DNA of 53,905 nucleotides from Rhizopus sp. PT2906 (lineage: Eukaryota > Mucoromycota > Mucoromycetes > Mucorales > Rhizopodaceae): the NCBI GenBank assembly GCA_025529335.1, contig JAMYHX010000286.1, forward strand, positions 1 through 53,905, read 5' to 3'. The notes beneath the pieces were generated by a model. That model saw only the letters and a program-made list of their open reading frames with translations, did no database searches and was not told the DNA's origin. Within the stretch, counting starts at the first letter, position 1, and the number at the start of each line of letters is the position of its first letter. Positions 44,961 through 53,905 of the stretch are shown piece by piece. The position numbers and the translations under genes were made by a program.

Positions 44961-45416
44961 AAGTAATAAGTAACCGTATTTTCTGTATAGTGAGTAAATA
45001 CAGATTTTCTAGAATTTGCCTCGCACTATTTCCCTTCTTATATCCACAACTAACAACCTGCCCTTCTATTATTGTTGCTCAGTCGGTTTTCAATACAGTC
45101 AGTCAAAGGTCCCAAAGTCACACTGTACTGCTTATTTCATGAGAACTGGGTGCTTCTGATTTTGAAACTATCCAAATTTGACGCTTCCTACAATAACGTA
45201 ATCACCGCAGATACAGCAAGCTATGTCAAATATAAAATCCTTCACACTGATTATTGTGTACGAATGAAGCAGTTTATAATAAAGTAGAAAGACAACATTT
45301 TATCAAATTGAGACTTTTTTTTTTCTTTTTGTGACGCAAACTGTATTGCCATCTGTACTACTTATTAGGCATAAAAGTGAAAGAGGCGGGGAATTATCAC
45401 TGTCTTTTTTTTCTTG
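44961..45416. other. intergenic, no gene seen
   Basis: AT-rich upstream region of the reductase gene, ending in a T tract (about 45403-45412) a few bases before its ATG. Confidence 0.45.
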
Positions 45417-46692
45417 ATGTCCAAAGTAGTTGTCACTAGAGTATTACCTCCTCAAACCCAAGCACGTTTACTCTCTCTAGGATTTAACATAGTCCAATGG
45501 CAGCAAGATAGTGCTATGCCCAGAGAAGAGTTATTGAAGGCAGTTCAAGGTAAATATTTTTTTTTAATTCTTATACACATAAAAACTAATAGAAAGCAAC
45601 GTATAGGAGCTGAAGCATTACTTTGCTTACTTACAGATAGAATTGATAATGAGTTACTCGATGCTGCAGGTAAAGTATTATCTTGATTTCTTTCTTTTCT
45701 TTTATTTAAATAACAAAGGCTCACAGCTTAAGGTGATTGCTACCATGAGTGTTGGGTATGATCATATTGATGTAGAAGCAGTCAAAGCTAGACGTATCCT
45801 TATTGGATACACGCCTGACGTATTGACTGATGCCACTGCCGACCTTACCCTCTTACTCATCCTTGGTGCCGCTAGAAGGATTAAAGAAGGTATTCAAGCA
45901 GCAGAACATGGCCAGGTAAAAAGACATCACTCAAACCCAAGTACCACTAACCCCGTATCCAGTGGAGAGAGTGGCGTCCGACTTGGTTATGTGGCTCCCA
46001 GCTCACAAACAAGACAGTAGGCATTGTCGGTTTGGGCCGTATTGGTGAAGCCGTGGCTCATCGCTTAAAAGCTTTCGGTATCTCCCGCATCGTTTACACT
46101 GGCCGGCAAAGAAAGATGGACATAGAAGATAGAATCAAGGCCGATTTTGTCACATTTGATCACTTACTTGCAACTTCTGATTTTATCGTCGTTTGCTGCG
46201 CATTAACCAAAGAAACGAGGCACATGTTCAATTACGAGGCATTCTCAAAAATGAAGAAAACAGCGGTACATTATAGGTCAAGCAGTATATGAATCTCTTA
46301 CTGATATCTTTAAAGGTGTTTGTCAATTCAGCTCGCGGAGGTATTGTTGATCAAGAGGGTCTTGGTAAGAAGAACAAAATGATCCAAAAAGGGTTTATTA
46401 ATATATATATATGTGTGTATGTGTATAGTCAAGGCACTAGAAGAGAATCTGATTGGAGCTGTAGGGTTAGATGTTACTGATCCAGAGCCTTTGCCTCCAT
46501 CCCATAAACTCTATTCATTTCCAAATTGCCTTATCCTTCCTCACATAGGTAAAGAGTATTTAGTGCACAAGTCCATTACTTATCCTTTTTATAGGAAGCG
46601 CTACTTTGGAAACAAGGGAAAAAATGGCTAGTATGGCACTTGATAACATCTTGTCTGCACTTAATAATCAGCCTCTACCTTATTCTGTATAA
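45417..46692 (+). CDS. GRHPR: glyoxylate/hydroxypyruvate reductase (D-2-hydroxyacid dehydrogenase)
   Basis: Seven exons (45417-45549, 45607-45669, 45719-45915, 45963-46265, 46316-46364, 46429-46548, 46595-46692) give 320 residues, close to animal GRHPR. The start is KVVVTRVLPPQTQARL and the substrate-domain loop is ATMSVGYDHIDVEA. The NAD(P) fold has VGIVGLGRIGEAVA. Catalytic residues are Arg in NSARGGIVD, Glu in DPEPLPPSH and His in LPHIGSAT. The enzyme reduces glyoxylate and hydroxypyruvate; the cytosol is likely as no targeting peptide is seen. An in-frame acceptor inside intron 4 (near 46275) is ignored because the family sequence requires the later one at 46315. Its stop is 46 bp before the MRM2 start. 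Confidence 0.92.
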
Positions 46693-46738
46693 AGCCAGAA
46701 AAGGCGGTCAATAAAAACCATTCCTTTTTTTTCCCCTT

Positions 46739-47441
46739 ATGCTTCTCAAACGATTCTACTCTAGTTCTTCAAAAAGTTGGCTATCTCGTCAAGCTAGAGA
46801 TCCATATTGTAAAGCAGCTAAAGCCAACCAGTACAGGGCCAGAAGCGCCTTTAAGCTTGTTCAGATACAAGAAAAATACCGTATCATTCGTCCAAATGAT
46901 GTCGTTATCGACTGTGGTGCTGCTCCTGGAGGTTGGACACAAGTGGCAGCTGAAAAAGTATCTAATCAAGGATTGGTCATTGGCATTGATCTATTGCCCA
47001 TGGACCCCATTCCAAATGCTCACATCATTCAAGGCAATTTCCTCAAAGCCTCGACACAGAAAGCTATACAAAAAGTCCTTGACAACCGGAAAGTTAACCT
47101 TGTCTGTTCAGATATGGCTCCTAGTTTTTCAGGTAATCATTTGGCAGATCATGCAAGATCCATGGAACTTTGCGAATCAGCCCTTGCATTTGCTCAAAGC
47201 GTCTTAAAACCTGGAGGATCCTTTGTTGCAAAGGTAAAAAGTAAAAATAATATAAACCTTCTTTGTATCAAACATGTCCATTTTTCTCTAGTTCTTGATG
47301 GGAGGCACAGAGCATGAATTTCGAAAGAAACTTCAAACACTATTTACCAAAGTGAAAATTGAAAAACCAGATGCTTCAAGGAAACAGTCAACAGAAAGTT
47401 TTTATGTTGCACTAGGCTTTAAGCCCCTGAATCAAAGCTGA
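46739..47441 (+). CDS. MRM2: mitochondrial rRNA 2'-O-methyltransferase (Mrm2/RrmJ)
   Basis: Exons 46739-47233 and 47292-47441 give 214 residues. The start MLLKRFYSSSSKSWLSRQ is an Arg/Ser-rich, acid-free presequence fitting mitochondrial import. The FtsJ fold shows ARDPYCKAAKANQYRARSAF, the SAM loop VIDCGAAPGGWTQVA, and the K-D-K-E set: Lys in AFKLVQI, Asp in SDMAPSFSG, Lys in GSFVAK and Glu in ESFYVALGF. It should methylate the ribose of one uridine in the large mitochondrial rRNA peptidyl-transferase loop. It is in tandem with the reductase gene with a 46-bp spacer that holds an AATAAA (46710-46715) and a T tract. Confidence 0.92.
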
Positions 47442-47763
47442 TCCATCCCCTTTTGAAAATATCCCCTATTAGAGATAGTTTGTTCAGACAACAAGAGTAT
47501 TGCTCTTTCTTTAACGGAAATGTAAAATATACAAATAATGTGAATATATTAAGATTACAATAGTGAAAACAATGCTAAAGGGCGGTTTTTTGTACACCTT
47601 TTACTTGGTTAGACATATAAATACAAAATACAAAATATGGTTTCCCGTTCCTCCCTTTCCCATCCCTTACATTCGCTTAAAGAAGATCAATTGTATACTT
47701 TTAGAAATTTTTTATTTTTTATTGTATTTCGATAACCTTTAGTAAAAAGAAGATAATAGCAAG
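47442..47763. other. short convergent 3' spacer
   Basis: Lies between the MRM2 stop and the stop of the next minus-strand gene. CTTGGTTAGACAT (47604-47616) recurs inverted as ATGTCTAACCAAG (47774-47786) inside the end of the neighbouring gene. No gene seen. Confidence 0.5.
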
Positions 47764-48260
47764 TCATATTTTCATGTCTAACCAAGCAAATATGCGTCGT
47801 CGTCCAAATGTCGTCCAAGATGCGTATTGGTATTGATTTATTTCATTCTTCAAACAGTTGTTAGTATATTCCATCAATTTTAGAGTATCTTTTTCGGTAT
47901 TAGCTCCGTCTTCTTCCCTATATACACAAGTGTGAGTAAGACAAGGCGTTAGTACAGTACTACCGAATTTGTGTGATATCCATATAGCGAGATTTTTTTT
48001 ATCATACGTACCCTGAATATTCTATCATCACACGTTCAACTTTGTCCTTGCAATTAAACCCAATACTATCTAGGAGTTTGCGCTGGCTTTCAGAAAGGCA
48101 AAGCATCAATTGTTTGTTAGATAGGAAGCCCTTTTCACACCTATACAAAAAATATATAATCATGAATACTTGAACAGAAATACCATCTTATCATTTTCTT
48201 ACCAAATAAAATGGTATACACTATTTCTTTTTAGATCTTTTGAATTATCCGGCAAATACA
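47764..48260 (-). CDS. small three-exon gene, 5' end unresolved
   Basis: Three exons connect in phase with good splice signals: about 48260-48203 (open back to a possible acceptor), 48140-48012 and 47917-47764. The readable protein runs LYLPDNSKDLKRNSVYHFIW, then CEKGFLSNKQLMLCLSESQR, FNCKDKVERVMIEYSG and, after the last intron, KDTLKLMEYTNNCLKNEINQ, ending FAWLDMKI. It is helical and charged, about 115 residues, with three cysteines. No start codon is found in the first segment, so an upstream exon is missing or the gene is truncated by the relic on the other strand. No family recognised. Confidence 0.5.
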
Positions 48261-48549
48261 AACCTCATCAAGACCTAATGAGCAAACTGATACTGTCTGA
48301 ACCTAGGATTGTTAATATTATTGTGACCAAGCTTATTAGAAAGCGTCGATGTATAATTTTGAATTTCCTGCCCTTTCTTTCGTTTTTTTTCCAAAACAAT
48401 GTTGTGGATGGCAATTTCCAAGATGCATATGTGACAAGCCTACCGAATATCCAAATAACACCATATCTGATATTGTGTATACACCAAAAAGTCGCACAAA
48501 CAGCTGTCTACCTCCAGTGCTGGTTGAGATTGTTATGTCGGGTAACTAA
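48230..48549 (+). pseudogene. relic of a Mucoromycota repeat-type ORF
   Basis: Two plus-strand segments in different frames look coding: SFELSGKYKPHQDLMSKLIL with SEPRIVNIIVTKLI, then CCGWQFPRCICDKPTEYPNN and SRTNSCLPPVLVEIVMSGN, which stops at 48549. The PPVLVE motif resembles a PD-(D/E)XK-like ORF that I recall as repeated in Mucoromycota genomes; this is recall, not alignment. The frame change and early stop mark a broken copy. Confidence 0.35.
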
Positions 48550-49263
48550 AAGGGGATCGTCACTAAAATTATTTAAACTCTCATCTATTGTGCTTTATCT
48601 TTGCCTCATTGTTACACCATAAATAGAAATTTATATAAATATTTCTGTTATGTAATGGTTTAGAGACAAAAGACAAAGACAAAAGAAGTCCTTTTTGATA
48701 CTAATCTTTATTCTGAGATAAAGACAGAAGAAACATACAAATAAATTGATGATCTACTATATATAGTTGCTATCAAATGGCTGGTAAGCCATTATCCTAA
48801 GCGTGGATTATAACTATTGAGGATATGGTTGACTAACGGTTCCTGGTTTCATAAATAAAACTTTTAATTCGCTCTTGACACTGATCTTATTGTTCATTTC
48901 ATGATCTGGGTTATGATGCTGCTTTTACCATAAGGGGATTATCTTTTAAAGAAGTAATGATTTATATTCAAAGAAGAGATTCTACTTAATTTGACTTGTT
49001 ACTAAAAGTATGTGCACGTAATCTTACAATGTATGAATTCACTTTATCCATACTGATTACAGCTGTTTATCTCAATGTCAGTCATAAGCAGACATTGCTC
49101 TATGACAATTTTAATATTTTATCTTTAAATAAAAAGAAGACTTTCTTTACTACAAGATTCGGTCTAATTTACAAAAACACTAAAAGACGCGAACCACTTC
49201 TATTGTTCATTCGCATAAGAAAAATCATCTTATCAAGATCCAGCACACTATCTCAATTTCGTT
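48550..49263. other. no supported gene
   Basis: AT-rich spacer; open frames are short. Its right end is where the dead transposase breaks off. Confidence 0.45.
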
Positions 49264-50231
49264 TTATGAGAGTAAATAAGCATAATGGTAGCCGCAGGAA
49301 ATAATATATTTAGCAATATCTTCATATTTATGGGTAGAAGCGCTATTCATAATAAGGTAATGCCCTTTCATATGTGGATACTGATCAAATTCACCTATAG
49401 TGGCCTTCAGAAAGCTAAAATAATGACCAGTTACTGTCCCTATGCTCGTTAGCTCAACATAACCTTCTCTCTTTCTTTTCTTGACTGGAGGCTGCGGTAA
49501 TCTCAAGCTATACTTTATTAATCCTTAAGCAGAGGTCGCATCTAAAGTCGTTGTTGTTTGTGCTCGGGCTTTGAGCACTATGATCACATTAGGCAACTCT
49601 TTTTTTGACCAGGTCATACTACGCTTTAAATTAATATGAAATGCAGACTCATTGAGAAAGATGCAATTAGCTCTAAAGTCCATATCCGTACGCTCCCACT
49701 TACGAACCCAGTCAAAACGCTCCTGAATTTTTTCTTCACCGTTCCTATCTACAGGCTGAAATTAAGTCTTTTTAAGTGACAAGTTACATTTGTTCTGACA
49801 AAATTGTAGATAGTGCTTTTAGAGAGCTTGAGATCCTGAAACCTTTGAAGTAGTCGCTCCATTACTTGCTCCAAGACAGCTGAAGGATTCTCATCTATGT
49901 ACTCCAAGGTCACTTGCTTGTGCTTTTCTTGAAGTATATGCGAGCGACCGGTTTTCTTATGCTTTATAAAAATACTATCAGGATCCGTTTTGTACATTTG
50001 AGCCCATCTTTGAGCCGTGCGAACATGAATACCTAATTGTTTTGCAGCAGCTGAAGCACTCATAACATTCTCAAACATCAGTTTAAAAAACTTAGCTTTG
50101 TCTTGATCCGTATAGAGAGCGTACGCTCGTTTACTCGACGCCTCCTTCATGCAAACATCTACATCATCTTTTGCATCTTCATCTGTCATAGAGCCTATAT
50201 CGAAATTATTCTCCTGAGGCTGATTATGCAA
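49264..50231 (-). mobile_element. dead Tc1/mariner-like transposase
   Basis: The minus strand reads a transposase in pieces. 50231-49749 holds an acidic N-terminus and the helix-turn-helix (YTDQDKAKFFKLMFENVMSA, AAKQLGIHVRTAQRWAQMY). A frameshift near 49755 leads to VDRNGEEKIQERFDWVRKWE and the first catalytic strand, which reads CIFLNESAFHIN where the family has Asp at the Asn position. An in-frame TAA near 49530 comes before LRLPQPPVKKRKREGY. The second catalytic strand reads HYLIMNSASTHKYEDI, again Asn for Asp. The frame ends after YAYLLS, before the usual SPELNPIEQFW block with the third acid, so the copy is truncated. No terminal inverted repeats were found. The damage fits an old inactive copy. 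Confidence 0.85.
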
Positions 50232-53064
50232 ATACTGAGTGTGTGAACTAACTGTTTCTAAAGCATATCGCTCCTCATCAATGATTTAGTCCATAGGCTC
50301 AGGCCTACTTTATTCATCAACTACATTACCGTGCCCGTCTTCATAAAAAATTTAAAAGCTCATTTTGTAATTCTCGAGTTTTAATGAGAAAGGGAGTAAA
50401 AAAAGAAAAAAAAAAAAGAGAGCTGACAATGCTTTCATGCACAATATACACATATTTTATACGATAAAGCTTCTACATTTACTACATTCCATTTATCAGC
50501 AAGCGAAATCAACCAATGGTTAACGTGACATTAGAGTTTAACAAGCGCGAATTTTACTCTTGGCATCAGTGTCAATAATTTTTGGAAATACTATATAATC
50601 CAGACATAAAGCTCTTTTTTTATACATGGTGTTAAACACCAATCTGTTTGCTCAATTTGTGTAGCTTCAGTAATAAACATAATTAAAAGATATGTTCAGG
50701 AGTTCAAAAATTAAAAAGCTATTTTTTATAATATACTACTGGCTATTTCGATAATGAGGAGATTAAATGACCTTTGTGATTAAAAGGTTAAAAAGATCTC
50801 TTGCTTTTCTTTCATTAGAAATTTCGGTGGCTGTTCTGTCATTTATTGATAGGAAATATTGTACTAGTAAAATACAATAGAAAAAAAGTAAATGAACGTA
50901 ATGGCTATGAAATAAAATACTAAATATAAATATCTGTCGTCTACTAAAGACGTATCTAATAAAAAAGGAACATGTAAACAGTAGACCCTTGAAACAATGA
51001 ATGAAATAAAGTGTAAATTTAGAACCTGTGCACTGCTGTTCATATTGAAACTTCCATTTGGATATACTTATGACGCGTTTCATTTTTTAAACTTCATCAC
51101 CTGTTATAATAAAACACATTGTGCCTTTACTTTTTTCTTTCATTTATTGTTAATCAAAAAGCAAAGACATTTCTGCCATAAGTTATAACTTTTTTAATGA
51201 TGCTGAATATGCGATTGATTTTTATACGAATTTTCTGTGTTTTTTTTTTTGGAATATAATTTTATGATATTGCTGAAATAACATAGTTTATAACCCGGAA
51301 AATGAGAAAATACATACGAAATTTATATAGATTATATGACGGCAAAGGATGCAGTCTTCCTCGATATAAATTAGAAATACGACGGATTGAATATAGTAGC
51401 TCTGTCTTTTTCTAAATCACTCTCACCTAAAGGTATATTTCAAACATATGGATAATATCTACAGTAAAAGACTGTAAGTTACATTTACATTAGGACTTCG
51501 AAATTGTATTACCATCAAAGCTTTATTTCGGCATCAACTTGTAAAATGAAAACTTCTACTACTTGGAGATGTGTAGAGAAGTAGCAGGTAATGTTTTTGG
51601 TCATCTTTATTAATTGCTTTGAATGAATAGATAAAATATTGTCCCGAGACAGGCAAGTCAGTCGTGTGTTTGTATTTATAATAAATCACCGGATAGTAAA
51701 CGTTCAATAAATCGCTTTGATATGCTAGGTTGGAAATAAACAAAAGATATTTGCCAATCGATGTAAAAATAAAATAAGCGAGCAATCAAGTGAATATAGG
51801 AAATTAAACTCTGTTCAGAATAATTTGAATGAATAAATATACTATTGTTTCAAAAAAAAAAAAGAAGCATATATGAAACGTATATACGTATGGTCAAAAG
51901 TAATATAGTTTGTGGTTATTGAGTTTAATATGCAGTAAGGAATGTCATCAGCATAGTAAACTACAACTGATTCATCAATTGTAATGTTTTTATCAGTAGC
52001 ATAATAAGTTAAAGATAAAATAGCTACATTCACTAGTGTCATCTTAAGGTCTTCGAGATGAATGGGTTGCTAAAAATTACTTTTAAGAAAAAAAAGCGAT
52101 CATCGAACCTTGTAAAGTTAATCAGGCTGCATTGTTTAAATAAGTATAATAAAAAGTTCCTGTGATCGGCTGGTAAGACTAATTCAATAAAGTTTAAAAG
52201 TAATGTAGAATTGATCTTTGTTCCATTGGGTTTAAGGTGTAAGTTGTGATTTAATAAGTCGTTTATGATAGTGACCATCAAGTACTTAAAATATCAATTA
52301 ATCAATTGAGTTATAAAGTGTAAAAGTAAAGTAATTCATTAAAATACAAAGATTATTCTGATCATTCATACGATCAAAAGTATTTAAAGAAAATAAAGAA
52401 AAGAAACAAAAATAAATTATAGATCTTCCAACGAAAGGATTTATAAGATAGATGTAAGAATATAAAGTAAGAAAGGTTATCTATTCGATCATTGTCCAAA
52501 GAGGACGAAAACAAGAGTATTGCTACTGAGTGTTAGTAAGGGGGAAATATGTTAATAGTAATGTTTAAAATAGGTTTTATAAGTAGAAGTTGGTATTATG
52601 GTGAAAATCAGATCTTTATATAAGATCAATATAGAACAATATAATGCTAAGACTTGAGTGATAAAGTAAAAAAATAAAATAAAGTAATATAAGCAAAATG
52701 TTGCTTAAGATATAAGAGAAATTATTGTGATCAGAAGATTGTGTCTTAAGATGTTCTTTATTTCAAAAATGATTTTGGGATATTTATACTATTTCAATGT
52801 TGATAAGTATGCAATTGATAACAAATGATAATAATAAATGATTATAATAATTGTTCAAAACTTGCGTGATGCATATAGTGCACAAGATACCAAAAAGGGC
52901 ATCAATGTTAATAAAATATATGTAATATAAAATAATCATAAATGATTATAAAGAATGAAAATGATAAATGGCAAAACCACGCATAATACATACAATGCCA
53001 TCAGATACCAAAAACGGTGCTTGTGTAATGTTACACAAATAAGCAAAGCCAGATAAAAAGGAAA
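50232..53064. other. long AT-rich region without genes
   Basis: About 2.8 kb of very AT-rich sequence with no supported gene. Two overlapping minus-strand frames (52281-52039 and 52042-51842) are open but have Ile/Asn/Phe-heavy composition as expected from base bias. The right end carries a diverged direct repeat. The base composition is clearly lower in GC than the genes to the left. It could be decayed transposon, heterochromatin-like spacer or a mitochondrial insertion; I see no decisive sign. Confidence 0.5.
52828..53032. repeat. diverged tandem repeat, two units of about 104 bp
   Basis: Unit 1 starts at 52828 and unit 2 at 52932. Matching blocks: ATAATAATAAATGATTATA against ATAATCATAAATGATTATA, GTTCAAAAC against GGCAAAAC, and AGATACCAAAAAGGGC against AGATACCAAAAACGGTGC, both ending in AATGTTA. 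The second unit ends about 30 bp before the tRNA gene. Confidence 0.65.
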
Positions 53065-53138
53065 CGCTCCTAGGTGGGCTCGAACCACCAACCTCCTGAT
53101 TAACAGTCAGACGCGCTAGCCAATTGCGCCATAAGAGC
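53065..53138 (-). tRNA. tRNA-Asn (GTT)
   Basis: A complete cloverleaf reads on the minus strand, 74 nt including the discriminator G. The acceptor stem GCTCTTA pairs with TAGGAGC (one G-T pair). The D-arm region GGCGCAATTGGCTAGCGC, the anticodon loop CTGTTAA with GTT at 53104-53102, and the T-arm GTGGTTCGAACCCAC are all standard. No intron. Anticodon GTT reads Asn codons AAC and AAU. A T-run terminator is not obvious within the first bases 3' of the gene. Confidence 0.95.
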
Positions 53139-53905
53139 TTGTTGCTTTCCGGTAAACGTTAAAATTATGTTAACAAACTAATTTCACATGACTTTCACAT
53201 GATGTGGAGTTATATTTTTCCTTCATTTCGAACTTTTTTGATTTGGTAATACTTGAAATATATTTGAACTGTTTTTTTTTTTTTACGGCTTTTGTGTCCT
53301 TTCAATAGTTTATAATGAGCGACGTGTCTTAATTCAAAGCAACTGGAACTGGCAATGAACAGGATTCTCATTAATTGCTTCTGTTGGTTATCTAACTGCC
53401 CTTTTAACCGTTAACAATAAAGTTCATAAGCACTACTGTTTGAGATAATGAAAAATACGTAGGGTAAAATAGAAAAGGACAAAAGTACTGTTAGAAATGT
53501 GTATATCCTTTTATAAAAAGAATATAACAAAAATATGATATGCTTTATTGACATGAAAAATCGTCCTCTATTTATATTTTTTCTTCAATGGGTAAACCGG
53601 GTTATCCTGGAACAATTAATAATCCTTATTCATAGGTAGTCATAGCAATCAATTCGCCTAAAGTATCTTCCTGCTTGTTCTTGACCCTATTGGATCATTA
53701 AATGTACCTGCTTTACTGGATCAGATATAAAAATTCTCCAAACGGAGATAACAATAGTAATTAGGGTCCAATGCTAACTGCATTTGGCCCTGAGTAATGT
53801 AACTGGATCTAGATCAAATCACACCATAGCCTAGCAACGGTTGTCAAGCAAATATTATTTATCCAGTGCGCAGTAACAGGTAATATGCTCTTATTGGCTA
53901 TATCA
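53139..53905. other. right edge, no gene seen
   Basis: AT-rich upstream flank of the tRNA gene followed by a less AT-rich part (53590-53905). No open frame of useful length on either strand and no recognisable element. Confidence 0.45.

Noticed and set aside
46270..46315. Earlier acceptor TATAG (46271-46275) in the reductase gene
   Set aside because: It would insert residues and stops before the conserved VNSARGGIVD block; the acceptor at 46315 restores it.
51842..52281. Two overlapping minus-strand frames with an ATGA-like overlap
   Set aside because: Composition follows the extreme AT content, there is no motif, and the first has no good start; a translationally coupled pair is not expected in a fungal nucleus.
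50232..53064. Nuclear copy of mitochondrial DNA
   Set aside because: AT content is suggestive, but no mitochondrial gene, tRNA or intron ORF fragment was recognised, so I do not call it.

Overview
The window is nuclear DNA from a fungus, most likely Mucorales (Mucoromycota). It is AT-rich. Genes carry many short GT-AG introns (mostly about 45-85 nt) and are densely packed on both strands. The content is typical for such a fungus: a fungal septin, a GPI-type chitin deacetylase, a hybrid histidine kinase, an Ssd1/Dis3L2-like protein, Ctk3, and a LINE remnant of a kind I associate with Mucorales. All gene models were built by hand from splice signals and reading-frame continuity; no alignment was run.

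Left part (1-17.3 kb), compact housekeeping region: the 3' end of an Mpo1-like dioxygenase gene, an unrecognised gene, a Tag1-like DUF3712 membrane protein, a leucine-rich-repeat protein, a small acidic protein, ASCC2-like CUE protein, ARPC3 (Arp2/3), a small SET protein, a Cys-rich acidic nuclear-type protein, PET100, CTK3, a membrane-protein gene of uncertain 5' end, and a C2-like protein. Neighbours are often divergent over 80-170 bp or convergent with almost no spacer; the ARPC3 and SET genes share a TTAA at their stop codons.

Middle (17.3-36.6 kb): a gene-poor 4 kb stretch with a decayed gene, then a hybrid histidine kinase, a one-domain ArfGAP, an RNB-fold protein that has lost its catalytic aspartates, TAD1 (tRNA adenosine deaminase), and a Pcl-type cyclin. 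A second gene-poor stretch of 3.6 kb follows, then a secreted chitin deacetylase.

Right part (36.6-53.9 kb), mixed: a broken LINE reverse transcriptase, relics of unknown genes, a PNPOx-like flavoprotein, a Cdc12-type septin, two tiny unrecognised genes, a glyoxylate/hydroxypyruvate reductase followed 46 bp later by the mitochondrial rRNA methyltransferase MRM2, a small three-exon gene, a dead Tc1-like transposase, about 3 kb of very AT-rich DNA, and a tRNA-Asn next to a diverged direct repeat.

The genes do not form one pathway. Themes that recur are RNA biology (ASCC2, CTK3, Ssd1-like, TAD1, MRM2, tRNA) and cytoskeleton or trafficking (ARPC3, septin, ArfGAP). I found no convincing new multi-gene system. 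The best leads are the overlapping convergent stops, the inactive RNB protein, a possible 3-nt exon in CTK3, the 46-bp tandem pair and a recurring T-tract directly in front of start codons.
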